NCBI GenBank assembly: GCA_035509315.1
Contig: DATJLS010000022.1
Location: 1 to 64,000 of the forward strand
Source of the DNA: JAKAWQ01 sp035509315
GTDB taxonomy: Bacteria; Pseudomonadota; Alphaproteobacteria; Acetobacterales; Acetobacteraceae
DNA length: 64,000 nucleotides
Direction: 5' to 3'
The translations under genes were made by a program, and so were the position numbers. Shown in pieces: positions 21,614 through 30,555 of this stretch. Under the pieces are notes generated by a model. The model saw nothing but the letters and a program-made list of their open reading frames with translations, had not been told where the DNA came from and made no database searches. Position 1 is the stretch's first letter; every line of letters starts with the position of its first letter.

Positions 21614-22429
21614 ATGCTCGGCCAGACCACCCAACATCTCACGGCTGAAGCGCAACAGCTTTTCCCGCTGATCGTGGCGAGCGCGCTGCACGTGCTGGGC
21701 GCGGTCGTCATCATCGTCATCGGTTTCTGGGTCGCCGCCAGGGTCCATCACTTTGTCGTCAAAGCCTTGAGCCGGGCGCGCAACTTTGACGAGATGCTGA
21801 AGGGATTCTTCGGCAGCATCGCCTATTACTTCGTGCTGACGATCACCCTGCTTGCCGTGCTCTCGCAGTTCGGCATCCAGACGACGAGCCTTGTTGCGGT
21901 GATCGGCGCGGCAGGCCTGGCGATCGGCCTTGCGCTGCAAGGCACGCTCACCAATCTTGCGGCCGGTGTCATGCTGTTGATCTTCCGGCCGTTCCAGATC
22001 GGCCATCATGTTCTGGTCGGCGGCATCGAGGGCACGGTGAAGCAGCTCTCTTTGTTCTGGACCGAGCTGGTCACGGCCGACAATGTGCAGGTGATCATCC
22101 CGAACGGAAGCGTTTGGGGGCAGGCGCTCAGGAATTTCAGCGTCTATCCGCCGCCGCCACACACGGCCAGTGTCAGGGTTCCGGTCCCGGAGAGCACGGA
22201 GCTCGGGCCCGCGACGGAGACCATTCGATCCATCGTCAATGCCACACCCCGCGTGCTGAAGGACCCGCCGCCGACCGTGCTTCTCGACCGGGGCGGAACG
22301 GACAATGCCCTGGGAATCACGATCACCTTTGCCTGCAATACCGACGATACCGCGCTGGTGCAGAGCGATCTCATCCGGGCTGTGCATGATGCCCTTCAAA
22401 GCGGGCATGCTGGAACGGCCACGTCTTGA
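21614..22429 (+). CDS. small-conductance mechanosensitive channel (MscS family)
   Basis: The 271-residue protein has three membrane helices. The third is the Gly/Ala-rich pore helix (V-A-V-I-G-A-A-G-L-A-I-G-L-A-L-Q-G), followed by L-T-N-L-A-A-G-V-M-L-L and P-F-Q-I-G. The beta domain reads V-Q-V-I-I-P-N-G-S-V-W-G. It opens under membrane tension and releases solutes on osmotic downshock. Length is close to E. coli MscS (286). ATG 21614 is preceded by GGGGCGGA. It stands 39 bases after the NIPSNAP gene. Confidence 0.92.
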   Translation: MLGQTTQHLTAEAQQLFPLIVASALHVLGAVVIIVIGFWVAARVHHFVVKALSRARNFDEMLKGFFGSIAYYFVLTITLLAVLSQFGIQTTSLVAVIGAAGLAIGLALQGTLTNLAAGVMLLIFRPFQIGHHVLVGGIEGTVKQLSLFWTELVTADNVQVIIPNGSVWGQALRNFSVYPPPPHTASVRVPVPESTELGPATETIRSIVNATPRVLKDPPPTVLLDRGGTDNALGITITFACNTDDTALVQSDLIRAVHDALQSGHAGTATS

Positions 22430-22464
22430 TCGCGCTCCGGAGCGAAGGTGCGAAGCGGGTCTTG

Positions 22465-23586
22465 TCACACCTTCCAAAGAGCTGGCGCATGGCTGAGCGC
22501 CCGGCTGAGACGCACGAGTTCCGCGGCCAGAAGGAATGTGAGCGAAGAGGGTTGCCGGGTTCGTCCTTTTTCCGGCAGGCCGGCCGTTCCTTCGGCGACA
22601 GGCCGGGAAGGATCGAGAGGGCCGCGCTCGAGCATCTGCGCCAGCTTGTGAAAAGCGGCTGAGATTTCATCGCTCTCCTCGTGCGCAAGCGCGTCGGCCC
22701 GGTGCCGGTCCCGCTCTTGCGACGAAGGGGCGGCCAGCAAAAGCTCGGTGCAGCTGATGATGATGCGGAAACTGTGCTGGATCGCCTCCAGATCGGCCTT
22801 GGATACGCCGCTCTCCTGGGCTACCGAAGGCAGGAGGGCCCGGAGCTCCAGCAATATCGCGCTGGCCATGGCCATCGCCTGCCGCTCTTCTTCGGAAGAA
22901 GGGAGCGTTTCGCCACCCCGCTTCGTATAGCTCCCATAGGCTGCCCCGCATTCGCCGAGAGCCTCGGCGAACTTGTAGCGCCAGAACCAGGTTGCGTAGA
23001 TCGGCAGCACGGAGGTGAGCGCCAAGGCGATGAATATGCCGATGAAGACATTGACGGCGCGCCAGAGACTGACACTCATGGGATCGGTGCCGTGACCGGC
23101 GACGATGACCAGCGTGATCGCCGAGAGCAGGGCCATGTAGCCGGCCTTGCCGATGGCGTGATAGGCGCAGACACCGCAAAATGCGGCCATCAGAAGCAAG
23201 GTCAGCGGGGTGATCCCGAAATAGCCCTGCTGCGTGATCACCGCCAGCCCGGCAAGGGCGCCGATGGCCGTGCCCACGGAACGCTCCATGGCCCGCCTGC
23301 GGATGGTGCCATAATGCTGCAGGCCCGCGATGACGATCAGGAACGAGATCGCGGTCCATTCTCCGTGCGGAAGATTGAACCCGATCGTCACCCCGAAGGA
23401 GATCAGGATGCCAATCGTTATCCGCGCAGCATGGAAGAATCTTGAGTTCCGATAGCGGAAACGCGGGCTTAGAAAACGACGGAGAAAATCCTTGAAATTT
23501 GAGACTGAACGTTCGGACCCGCTGGGGGGACGAGCGCTTCCTGAGCCGGTCCGCGACGCAGATCCTTGCGCAGCCGCACCCGTCAT
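22465..23586 (-). CDS. FUSC-family inner-membrane transporter-like protein
   Basis: The 373-residue protein has about six membrane segments between residues 40 and 220. They include R-I-T-I-G-I-L-I-S-F-G, then H-G-E-W-T-A-I-S-F-L-I-V, and the FUSC mark R-R-R-A-M-E-R-S-V-G-T-A-I-G-A-L-A-G. A cytosolic C-terminal helical part follows. Relatives (AaeB/YccS type) export aromatic acids or support stress resistance; this one is half the length of AaeB and has one membrane block. ATG 23586 gives the best start; the upstream frame is Arg-rich and unlikely. It is convergent with the MscS gene. Confidence 0.8.
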   Translation of the reverse strand: MTGAAAQGSASRTGSGSARPPSGSERSVSNFKDFLRRFLSPRFRYRNSRFFHAARITIGILISFGVTIGFNLPHGEWTAISFLIVIAGLQHYGTIRRRAMERSVGTAIGALAGLAVITQQGYFGITPLTLLLMAAFCGVCAYHAIGKAGYMALLSAITLVIVAGHGTDPMSVSLWRAVNVFIGIFIALALTSVLPIYATWFWRYKFAEALGECGAAYGSYTKRGGETLPSSEEERQAMAMASAILLELRALLPSVAQESGVSKADLEAIQHSFRIIISCTELLLAAPSSQERDRHRADALAHEESDEISAAFHKLAQMLERGPLDPSRPVAEGTAGLPEKGRTRQPSSLTFLLAAELVRLSRALSHAPALWKV

Positions 23587-23759
23587 CGGTATGCCCTCTG
23601 CTCTGGCCCCAAGGCTCACGCGAATGCGCGGACGGCCTGCATCGCGGAGCGCCGGTCGCCTTCGTTGCAGGCCATTATTATTTTGGTTGCGGCCGGGAGA
23701 GAAGAGGATGAGGGGAGGCTGCCGTTCCCCGTTTCCCTCAAGAGAAGCCCGTCGCGGCG

Positions 23760-24374
23760 TCAGCCGAGCGGGAGGTGGTTCCCGATCATCGCGAAAAGCT
23801 CCCGCCGGGTCGCCGGATCCTCGCGGAATGCTCCCAGCATGTGGCTCGTGACCATGCCGACGCCCGGCTTGTGCACCCCGCGCGTTGACATGCACTGATG
23901 TTCCGCCTCGATCACCACGGCGACCCCGCGCGGCTGCAGCACCTCATTGATGGTGTTGGCGATCTGGGCCGTCAGCTTCTCCTGAATCTGCAACCGCCGG
24001 GCGTAAGCCTCGGTCACACGCGCGAGCTTGCTGATGCCGACCACCCGGCGCCTCGGCAGATAGGCGACATGCGCCCGCCCGACGATCGGCAACATATGAT
24101 GCTCGCAATGACTCTCCACACGGATATCGCGCAGCAGCACGATCTCGTCGTAGCCGTCCGTCTCCTCGAAGGTGCGCTGAAGCAGCGCCACCGGATCGAC
24201 TTCATAGCCCGCGAAGAACTCTTCATAGGACCGCACCACGCGTTTCGGCGTGTCAACGAGTCCTTCCCGCGTGGGATCCTCCCCGGCCCAGCGCAACAGC
24301 ACGCGGACCGCCTCTTCCGCCTCCTCCCGGGTTGGGCGCCGTTTCGTTTCGGCAGGATGAATGAGCAGATCCAC
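23760..24374 (-). CDS. folE: GTP cyclohydrolase I
   Basis: The 204-residue enzyme makes dihydroneopterin triphosphate, the first step to tetrahydrofolate. Diagnostic stretches are T-P-K-R-V, E-S-H-C-E-H-H-M-L-P (Zn-binding Cys and catalytic His), K-L-A-R-V-T-E-A-Y-A-R-R-L-Q-I-Q-E-K-L-T, and A-E-H-Q-C-M-S-T-R-G-V with the second Zn Cys. The start is GTG 24374 with AAGGA ten bases upstream. Length is normal for FolE type I. Confidence 0.96.
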   Translation of the reverse strand: MDLLIHPAETKRRPTREEAEEAVRVLLRWAGEDPTREGLVDTPKRVVRSYEEFFAGYEVDPVALLQRTFEETDGYDEIVLLRDIRVESHCEHHMLPIVGRAHVAYLPRRRVVGISKLARVTEAYARRLQIQEKLTAQIANTINEVLQPRGVAVVIEAEHQCMSTRGVHKPGVGMVTSHMLGAFREDPATRRELFAMIGNHLPLG

Positions 24375-24510
24375 CGCGTCTATTTCCTTGGATAAGGGTC
24401 CGGGAGACGTCGCCGTCGCGTCTTTTGCGATATTGGACCTGTCTCGCGCGCTGACAAGCGCATCTGGCTCCGGCCGCCTGCCTTCCTTCGCCGGCAGGCA
24501 GGCGAAGGCG

Positions 24511-24915
24511 TCAGTGCACCCTTCGGTCCTGATGCGGGCTGTCGAGGCTGAAGGCCGGGATCACCACGTCGAACCGCTCGCCCGAGGCGGCCACCACCAT
24601 GTGATAGGCTCCACTCATGAAGCCCGAAGGTGTCTCGAGCGGCGTGCCCGAGGTGTATTCGAAAGCCTCCCCGGGCTCGAGCACGGGCTGCTCGCCCACC
24701 ACGCCGGCGCCATGGACATGCTGGATGCGCCCGTGCGCGTCGGTGATCTGCCAAGTGCGGCGCAGAAGCTGGACGATCTCGCTGCCGCGATTCTCGATCT
24801 TGACCCGATAAGCCCAGACATAGTGATGCGTCTCGGGCTCCGACTGATCCTCGAGATAGAAGGGGTGAACGCTCACCCTGATGCCGCGCGTGGTCTTCGA
24901 ATAGTCCCCCGCCAT
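24511..24915 (-). CDS. apaG: ApaG domain protein
   Basis: The 134-residue protein is a single ApaG fold (fibronectin III-like). It has I-R-V-S-V-H-P-F-Y-L near the start, W-A-Y-R-V-K-I-E-N-R-G, L-L-R-R-T-W-Q-I-T-D-A-H-G, G-V-V-G-E-Q-P-V-L-E-P-G, and F-E-Y-T-S-G-T-P-L. ApaG is linked to magnesium/cobalt resistance and to diadenosine tetraphosphate metabolism in enterobacteria; its molecular role is not settled. ATG 24915 has AGAGG eight bases upstream. In alphaproteobacteria it often follows metZ, as here (172-base gap). Confidence 0.94.
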   Translation of the reverse strand: MAGDYSKTTRGIRVSVHPFYLEDQSEPETHHYVWAYRVKIENRGSEIVQLLRRTWQITDAHGRIQHVHGAGVVGEQPVLEPGEAFEYTSGTPLETPSGFMSGAYHMVVAASGERFDVVIPAFSLDSPHQDRRVH

Positions 24916-24933
24916 GAGGCCGACCTCTCGGAA

Positions 24934-24956
24934 CGCGCTTTTGAATACAAAGCGCG
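24934..24956 (-). terminator. hairpin between metZ and apaG
   Basis: CGCGCTTT (24934-24941) pairs with AAAGCGCG (24949-24956) around a 7-base loop, 19 bases before the apaG start on the minus strand. It could end metZ transcripts or lie in the apaG leader. No strong U run follows. Confidence 0.35.
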
Positions 24957-25087
24957 CTCTTTCCCGCAATGCCACGCGAACGCACAGGAGCGCCTGCTCG
25001 CCTGCCGGCCAGCGACGCCCCCGATCCATACGCTCCGGATGAAACTCCGCCCTTTCGGGTTTTGTCCAGACCATTTGCCGATCGCGG

Positions 25088-26290
25088 CTATTCCGCGGCC
25101 TGAGACAGCCGTGCGCTTGCAAGCGCCTGGGCAAGATCCGCCTCGAGATCGGCAGGGTCCTCGAGCCCGACCGAAAGGCGAATCACTGACTCCGTGATGC
25201 CGATCCGCGCCCGCTCCGCTTCCCCGATGCGCATATGCGTCGTCGTCGCGGGATGCGTGGCGAGCGACTTGGTATCGCCGAGATTGTTGGAGATCGCGAT
25301 CAGGCGAAGTGCATTGAGCGTCTCGAAAGCGGCAGCGCGGCCGCCGGAGACTGCAAAGCTCACCACCGTCCCGCCGCTTTTCATCTGCGCCCGCGCCAGC
25401 CGTTCCTGCGGATGGTCCGCGCGGAACGGATACCAGACATGCTCGACCTCCGGCCGTTCGGAGAGGAAGCCGGCAATGCGTGCGGCCGACGCGCTCGCGG
25501 CGTTGATGCGAAGGGCGAGCGTCTCCATCCCCTTGAGGAGCACCCAGGCATTGAACGGCGAAAGAGCCGGGCCCGTGTTGCGGAGGAAGGGCTGCAGCGT
25601 GTTTTCGATCCAGGGTTTCGGCCCGAGGACGGCGCCGCCCAGCACGCGCCCCTGGCCGTCCAGATGCTTGGTCGCCGAATAGACGACGATGTCGGCCCCA
25701 AGCGCGAGCGGCTTTTGCAGCAGAGGCGTGGCAAAGACATTGTCCACCACGACGAGCGCCCCGGCACGGTGAGCAAGCTCCGCCACCGCCGCAAGATCGA
25801 TGATCTCGAGCATTGGGTTGGAAGGCGTTTCGAGCAGGACGAGCTCAGTTGGCTCGCGCAGCGCCGCCCGCCAGGCATCGAGGCTGGCGCCATCGACGAA
25901 TTCCGTCCGGATCCCATAGCGTGGCAGAAGGGTCGAGACGATCCAGTGACAGGAACCGAAGAGCGCCCGGGAGGCCACCAAGCGGTCGCCCGCCTTCAGA
26001 TGACAGAGCAGGGCGGCGTGCACCGCGGCCATGCCGCTTGCCGTGGCGCGGCAGGCCTCCGCCCCTTCGAGCACGGCGAGCCGCGCCTCCAGCATCGCGA
26101 TCGTTGGGTTGCCGAACCGGCTATACTGATAATGCTCCACGGCTCCTGCGAAGGTCGCTGCCGCCTGCTCGGCGCTCTCGTAGACGAAGCCCGAGGTGAG
26201 GAAGAGCGCTTCGGCCGTCTCCGCGAATTGGCTGCGCGTGATCCCGCCATGAATGAGCTCAGTGGCGGGTGAACGGGGGGGGATCGTCAT
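25088..26290 (-). CDS. metZ: O-succinylhomoserine sulfhydrylase
   Basis: The 400-residue PLP enzyme of the Cys/Met metabolism family makes homocysteine from O-succinylhomoserine and sulfide. The PLP Lys is in Y-S-A-T-K-H-L-D-G-Q-G-R-V-L-G-G; the D-G-Q-G-R variant separates MetZ from cystathionine enzymes. Other marks are Y-S-R-F-G-N-P-T, A-S-G-M-A-A, and L-E-T-P-S-N-P, with D-N-V-F-A-T-P. The start is ATG 26290, with AAGGG nine bases upstream. A SAM-II riboswitch lies 70 to 130 bases upstream, so high S-adenosylmethionine should repress it. Confidence 0.95.
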   Translation of the reverse strand: MTIPPRSPATELIHGGITRSQFAETAEALFLTSGFVYESAEQAAATFAGAVEHYQYSRFGNPTIAMLEARLAVLEGAEACRATASGMAAVHAALLCHLKAGDRLVASRALFGSCHWIVSTLLPRYGIRTEFVDGASLDAWRAALREPTELVLLETPSNPMLEIIDLAAVAELAHRAGALVVVDNVFATPLLQKPLALGADIVVYSATKHLDGQGRVLGGAVLGPKPWIENTLQPFLRNTGPALSPFNAWVLLKGMETLALRINAASASAARIAGFLSERPEVEHVWYPFRADHPQERLARAQMKSGGTVVSFAVSGGRAAAFETLNALRLIAISNNLGDTKSLATHPATTTHMRIGEAERARIGITESVIRLSVGLEDPADLEADLAQALASARLSQAAE

Positions 26291-26359
26291 CGGAGCGGGC
26301 CCTTTCACTCTGGCCCGGCCTGGAATGCCGCGATGCATCGAAATTCGTCACGCACCGCG

Positions 26360-26420
26360 GGCCTCTTTAGCGCGCTTGTTTCACCTCGCCGCAAGCCGGC
26401 CGGACAAATCACGAGGGGCT
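26360..26420 (-). promoter_or_regulatory. SAM-II riboswitch (metA motif) in the metZ leader
   Basis: Read on the minus strand, the leader has CCTCG followed by GTGATTTG (26412-26405), a C+G spacer, the CGGCTTGC segment, CGAGG closing the first stem, then AAACAAGC and CTAAAGAGG. CCTCG pairs with CGAGG, and GCTTG with CAAGC, giving the H-type pseudoknot of SAM-II. The conserved GATTTG, CGGCTTGC, AAACAAG and CTAAA blocks are all in place and order. In alphaproteobacteria this element precedes metA, metZ or metX and lowers translation when S-adenosylmethionine is bound. Secondary structure was judged by eye. Confidence 0.88.
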
Positions 26421-26521
26421 GCAATCAGCCATCCAAAGCCTTACGGCGAAGCGGTTGCGCCGTCAACACGCGCTTTCTATAACCCGGAACTTGGTCAGGG
26501 CCGGGCCCAGACCGCGCCGGC

Positions 26522-26595
26522 GCGGGTGTAGTTCAATGGTAGAACAGCAGCTTCCCAAGCTGCATACGGGGGTTCGATTCCCCTCACCCGCTCCA
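26522..26595 (+). tRNA. tRNA-Gly (anticodon CCC)
   Basis: The acceptor stem GCGGGTG (26522-26528) pairs with CACCCGC (26585-26591). A D arm with GTTC-AATGGTA-GAAC, an anticodon arm GCAGC-TTCCCAA-GCTGC with anticodon CCC (26552-26563 region), and a T arm GGGGG-TTCGATT-CCCCT follow. The discriminator is T and CCA is encoded (26593-26595). It decodes GGG. It lies between the leftward metZ leader and the rightward PHP-UvrD gene. Confidence 0.96.
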
Positions 26596-26697
26596 TAAGC
26601 TGCGCGGCGGTCACTGCCGAGGCTATCATCCGCCAAAACTCGAGTCCCGCCCGTTCCCCCACCTGTAGCCCCGCCTGCAGCAAGGTGCCCGCCCGCG

Positions 26698-29600
26698 ATG
26701 CGTTTCACCGCTGATCTTCATGTTCACTCGAAATATTCGCGCGCCACGAGCCGCGATCTCGATCTCGAGCACCTTGCAACAGCGGCGCGGGTGAAAGGTG
26801 TCGATCTCATCGCGACCGGCGATTTCACCCATCCGGCCTGGCGTGCCGAACTCGGCGAGAAGCTGGTGCCCGCGGAGCCCGGGCTTTTTCGCCTGGCGAG
26901 CGGCATCGAGGAAACCCTTGCCTTGCGTCGGCCGGGAGCGGCAACCGCGGCCGAGGTGCGGTTCATGCTCTCGGTCGAGATCTCGACGATCTACAAGAAG
27001 GGCGATCGCACGCGGAAGATCCATCATCTGATCTACGCGCCCGATTTTGCCGCTGTCGATCGCATCTCCGCGAGGCTCGCGCGCATCGGCAATATCGCCT
27101 CCGACGGGCGGCCGATCCTCGGCCTCGATTCCCGTGATCTGCTCGAGATCGTTCTGGAATCGGATCCGGCCGCCTATCTCGTGCCGGCGCATATCTGGAC
27201 CCCCTGGTTCGCGGCCCTCGGCGCCCAATCGGGATTCGATTCGATTACGGAATGTTACGGCGATCTTGCGCCTGCGATCTTCGCGCTCGAGACCGGGCTC
27301 TCCTCCGATCCGGCGATGAACTGGCGGCTCTCCGCGCTCGATCGCTATCGCCTCGTCTCCAACTCGGACGCCCATTCTCCGGCCAAGGTCGGCCGCGAGG
27401 CGACGGTCTTCGACACCGCGCTCGACTATGGGGCCGTTCGCCGCGCGCTCGAGACCGGCGAGGGCTATGTCGGCACGGTCGAGTTCTTCCCGGAGGAGGG
27501 CAAATACCATCTCGACGGGCATCGTGCCTGCAAGACGCGCCTCAGCCCGGCCGAGACGCTGGCCCAGGGCGGGCGCTGTCCGGTATGCGGCGGGCCGCTC
27601 ACGATCGGCGTACTGCATCGGATCGAACGGCTCGCCGATCGCTCGGAGACGGAAGCCTTGCCGCCGCCGACCGCCGGCAAGATCGCGAACCTCGTGCCCC
27701 TGCCCGAGGTTCTTGCCGAGCTGGCCGGGACGGGGGTGGGCAGCAAGGCCGTGGCGCAGAGCTACGACCGGCTGACCGTCTCGCTCGGGCCCGAGCTCGC
27801 CATCCTCCAATCCACCCCGGTCGAGGACATCGCCCGCGCCCATTCCTCCCTGCTGGCCGAGGGCATCGGCCGCATGCGGCGGGGCGAGGTGATCCGGGAG
27901 GCCGGCTATGACGGCGAATACGGCGTCATCCGGCTTTTCGACCCATCCGAGCTCAAGGAGCGCAGGGCCGGCGCAAGGCTCTTTCCCCTCGAGCCGGCGG
28001 TCGCATCCCCGGCGGCGGCTATGCTTCCGGCCACGCCGCCGGCCGCTCCCGCCCATCCGCCGCCCGCCGCCCATGGAGCTGCCCCTGCCCCCATGGAAGG
28101 CGCGAGCCTTGATGAAGCACAGCGCACCGCTGTCATTGCCCCTGCCGGCCCGCTCCTGATCATCGCGGGTCCGGGCTCGGGCAAGACCCGGACGCTTACC
28201 CACCGGATCGCCCATCTCGTGACCACCGGCACCGTTCTGGCCGAGTCGGTGCTCGCCATCACCTTCACCCGCCGGGCAGCAGGGGAGATGCGCGACCGTC
28301 TCGGCCCGCTGCTCGGCGCCCGTGCCCGCGCGGTTCAGATCCACACCTTCCACTCGCTCGGCCTTGCCATCCTGCGGGCGCAGCCGGAAGCTGCGGGTCT
28401 CAAGCCCGATTTCGCCATCGCCGATGAGGATCAGCAGAGCGCCCTGGTGGCGGAGATCGCTTCTGTCCCGCTCGGCAAGGCGGCGAGGCTGGTCGCTGCT
28501 CTCTCCCATGCCAAGCGCACCGGCATGGTGCCCGGCGCCGAGACGAGAGCCCTGCTTTTGCGCTACCGACAGGCGCTTTCCGCGCGCAATGCGGTCGATT
28601 TCGACGATCTCGTCGGCCTCGCGCTCGGCGCGCTTGAAGGCGACGCTGTGCTTGCCGAGACCTATCGCGCGCGGTTTCGCTTCATCGCGGTGGACGAGTT
28701 CCAGGATCTCGACGCCACCCAGTACCGCCTGCTCCAAATGCTGGCTCCGCCCGGATCCCCCAGGTCCAATATCCTCGCGATCGGTGATCCGGATCAGGCG
28801 ATTTACGGGTTTCGCGGCGCGGATGCCGCTTGTTTCGAGCGTTTCCGTGCCGATCATCCGGCTCTGCGGGCGATCGCGCTTCGCCGCAACTACCGTTCCC
28901 GCGGGACGATCGTCGCGGCGGCCGCACAGCTTCTCGCACGCGGCGCGCCTCCGGCTTCTCCATTCTCGCGGCCGGGCGAGCCTATCACTCTCTACTCTGC
29001 CGCCTCGGAACGGGCCGAGGCGGAGTTCGTGGTCCGCACGATCGAGGAGGCGCTTGGCGGGCACAGTTTCCTTGCGATCGATCGCGGGCGCGGCGGCAGT
29101 GGCGAGGGAGGCGCGGCGTCCGAAAGCCGGATCGGATTTGCGGATATCGCCGTGCTCTATCGCACCGGCCGGCAGGCGGCGCTGCTTGCCGAAGCCTTGG
29201 CACGCGTCGGCATTCCCTATCGCACCTCTTCCGCCGACCCGCTTGCTTCCGTGCCGGGCCTGCCGGCGTTGCTCGCCGAGGTCGCGGCCGTGGGGCAGGA
29301 TGGCAATGTTCTTTCCGTGCTGCGCGCAGCGGCGGCGCGGCTTTCCGCCGGAGACGCCGAGACATCGGCTCAGGCCGCACTTGCGGGCCTGATCCCGGCG
29401 CTGATCGGATTGGCTGAGCGCGCGCTCGCGGAGGGGGCGCGGCCGGTCGATGTGCTCTCGCTGGCACGCGAGACGGATCTCTGGGATCCGCGAGCCGACC
29501 GGGTGTTGCTCTCCACGCTCCATGCGGCGAAGGGGCTGGAGTTCGCGCTGGTCTTTATCGTTGGGCTGGAGGACGGGGTCTTGCCGCTCCTCGAGGCGGA

Positions 29601-29823
29601 CGGAGCCGTTTCGGAGGAGGAGCGGCGGCTCTTCTATGTCGGCGTGACGCGGGCGCGAGAGCGGCTGGTGCTCAGCCGGAGCGCCGAGCGCTCATGGCGC
29701 GGGCGGTTGCGACGCCTTTCCCCCTCCCGCTTTCTCGCGGATATCGAGGCGGCATTGCTTCACACCCGAGCGGAACCTGCGCCGACGTCTAGGCCCGCGC
29801 CGCGCCAACTCCGGCTTTTCTGA
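26698..29823 (+). CDS. fusion of a PHP-domain phosphoesterase-like protein and a UvrD/Rep-type helicase
   Basis: The 1041-residue protein joins two units. Residues 1-430 form a PHP domain: D-L-H-V-H-S-K-Y-S at the start, G-D-F-T-H-P, H-I-W-T-P-W, N-S-D-A-H-S-P, and a zinc-knuckle C-P-V-C-G-G near residue 296. After an Ala-Pro linker (about 440-463) comes an SF1 helicase: motif I G-P-G-S-G-K-T, Ia F-T-R-R-A-A, II V-D-E-F-Q-D-L, III G-D-P-D-Q-A-I-Y-G-F-R-G, IV R-N-Y-R-S, V S-T-L-H-A-A-K-G-L-E-F, VI Y-V-G-V-T-R-A-R. PHP domains occur in DNA polymerase proofreading and phosphoesterase roles, so processing of DNA ends with unwinding is inferred. ATG 26698 is the frame's first good start. Confidence 0.9.
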   Translation: MRFTADLHVHSKYSRATSRDLDLEHLATAARVKGVDLIATGDFTHPAWRAELGEKLVPAEPGLFRLASGIEETLALRRPGAATAAEVRFMLSVEISTIYKKGDRTRKIHHLIYAPDFAAVDRISARLARIGNIASDGRPILGLDSRDLLEIVLESDPAAYLVPAHIWTPWFAALGAQSGFDSITECYGDLAPAIFALETGLSSDPAMNWRLSALDRYRLVSNSDAHSPAKVGREATVFDTALDYGAVRRALETGEGYVGTVEFFPEEGKYHLDGHRACKTRLSPAETLAQGGRCPVCGGPLTIGVLHRIERLADRSETEALPPPTAGKIANLVPLPEVLAELAGTGVGSKAVAQSYDRLTVSLGPELAILQSTPVEDIARAHSSLLAEGIGRMRRGEVIREAGYDGEYGVIRLFDPSELKERRAGARLFPLEPAVASPAAAMLPATPPAAPAHPPPAAHGAAPAPMEGASLDEAQRTAVIAPAGPLLIIAGPGSGKTRTLTHRIAHLVTTGTVLAESVLAITFTRRAAGEMRDRLGPLLGARARAVQIHTFHSLGLAILRAQPEAAGLKPDFAIADEDQQSALVAEIASVPLGKAARLVAALSHAKRTGMVPGAETRALLLRYRQALSARNAVDFDDLVGLALGALEGDAVLAETYRARFRFIAVDEFQDLDATQYRLLQMLAPPGSPRSNILAIGDPDQAIYGFRGADAACFERFRADHPALRAIALRRNYRSRGTIVAAAAQLLARGAPPASPFSRPGEPITLYSAASERAEAEFVVRTIEEALGGHSFLAIDRGRGGSGEGGAASESRIGFADIAVLYRTGRQAALLAEALARVGIPYRTSSADPLASVPGLPALLAEVAAVGQDGNVLSVLRAAAARLSAGDAETSAQAALAGLIPALIGLAERALAEGARPVDVLSLARETDLWDPRADRVLLSTLHAAKGLEFALVFIVGLEDGVLPLLEADGAVSEEERRLFYVGVTRARERLVLSRSAERSWRGRLRRLSPSRFLADIEAALLHTRAEPAPTSRPAPRQLRLF

Positions 29824-29862
29824 CCTTCTTTATAGCCTGCCGGAGCCTTTTCCCGGCAGGAT

Positions 29863-30318
29863 TCAGCTGCCGGAACCGTTCGGATAGGTGTCCGGCGGGG
29901 CGGCGCCGATCGGGATCTCTCGCGGTTCACCTGAGGTCGGCTGATCGCCGAGCCCCGGGGCCATCCCATCGGGCTCTTCGCCATCCATCTCGGCGGGCCG
30001 GCGCGACGGCGGACCGCCCTGTCCCATCATCTGGTTCTGCTGCGCCGCCTGGTTCATGGCATTCATGATGCGGAAATAATGCTCCGCATGCTGGAAGTAG
30101 CTCTCTGCCATCACCCGGTCGCCGGCGCTGGTCGCGTCCCGGCCGAGCTGGAGATATTTTTCGAAGAGTTGCTGGGCTGTGCCGCGGATTCGCAGATCCG
30201 GGCCGTTGCTGTCGAAGACGTGATTGCGGTTGAGCGGGATGCCCCCGCCATGGTGCCGCATGCCCCCGCCATTGCCGCCCCCGCGATGGCCTCTGCCACG
30301 CATCCGTTTGATATTCAT
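29863..30318 (-). CDS. DUF4167 domain protein
   Basis: The 151-residue protein opens with a basic Gly-Arg-rich stretch (K-R-M-R-G-R-G-H-R-G-G), then the DUF4167 core: F-D-S-N-G-P-D-L-R-I-R-G-T-A-Q-Q-L-F-E-K-Y-L-Q-L-G-R-D-A, with G-D-R-V-M-A-E-S-Y-F-Q-H-A-E-H-Y-F-R. The end is Pro/Gly-rich and acidic. The basic arm suggests RNA or DNA binding, but the function is unknown. It lies downstream of prmC, its usual neighbour in alphaproteobacteria. ATG 30318 starts the conserved M-N-I-K-R. Confidence 0.88.
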   Translation of the reverse strand: MNIKRMRGRGHRGGGNGGGMRHHGGGIPLNRNHVFDSNGPDLRIRGTAQQLFEKYLQLGRDATSAGDRVMAESYFQHAEHYFRIMNAMNQAAQQNQMMGQGGPPSRRPAEMDGEEPDGMAPGLGDQPTSGEPREIPIGAAPPDTYPNGSGS

Positions 30319-30555
30319 GCCTGTGCCGTTGTGCTTTCCTGTTCGCGCTACGCCAGGGCCGGAGGCACGGTCTTCTTCCGTGCGGCAGCGCCCTCTGGCA
30401 GCCGAGAAATGTCCTTCGACCTTGGCTTCGGTGCAGTGTCCCGCCGGAAGATCTCGCCGCCGACGCCAGAGGCCCGGCGTGCCGATCATCCTGGCTGAAG
30501 CTCACGGAACCTGCCGCGACACGGCGATTCCGGCTGCGAGCGCAAGCTACCCGCC

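Noticed and set aside
26522..26595. tRNA-Gly as the prophage attachment site
   Set aside because: The prophage edge lies about 10 kb to the right, and the genes between are ordinary chromosomal genes.
26626..29523. 965-codon minus-strand open frame opposite the PHP-UvrD gene
   Set aside because: It is an antisense shadow of a high-GC gene, with no motifs, while all helicase motifs are on the plus strand.
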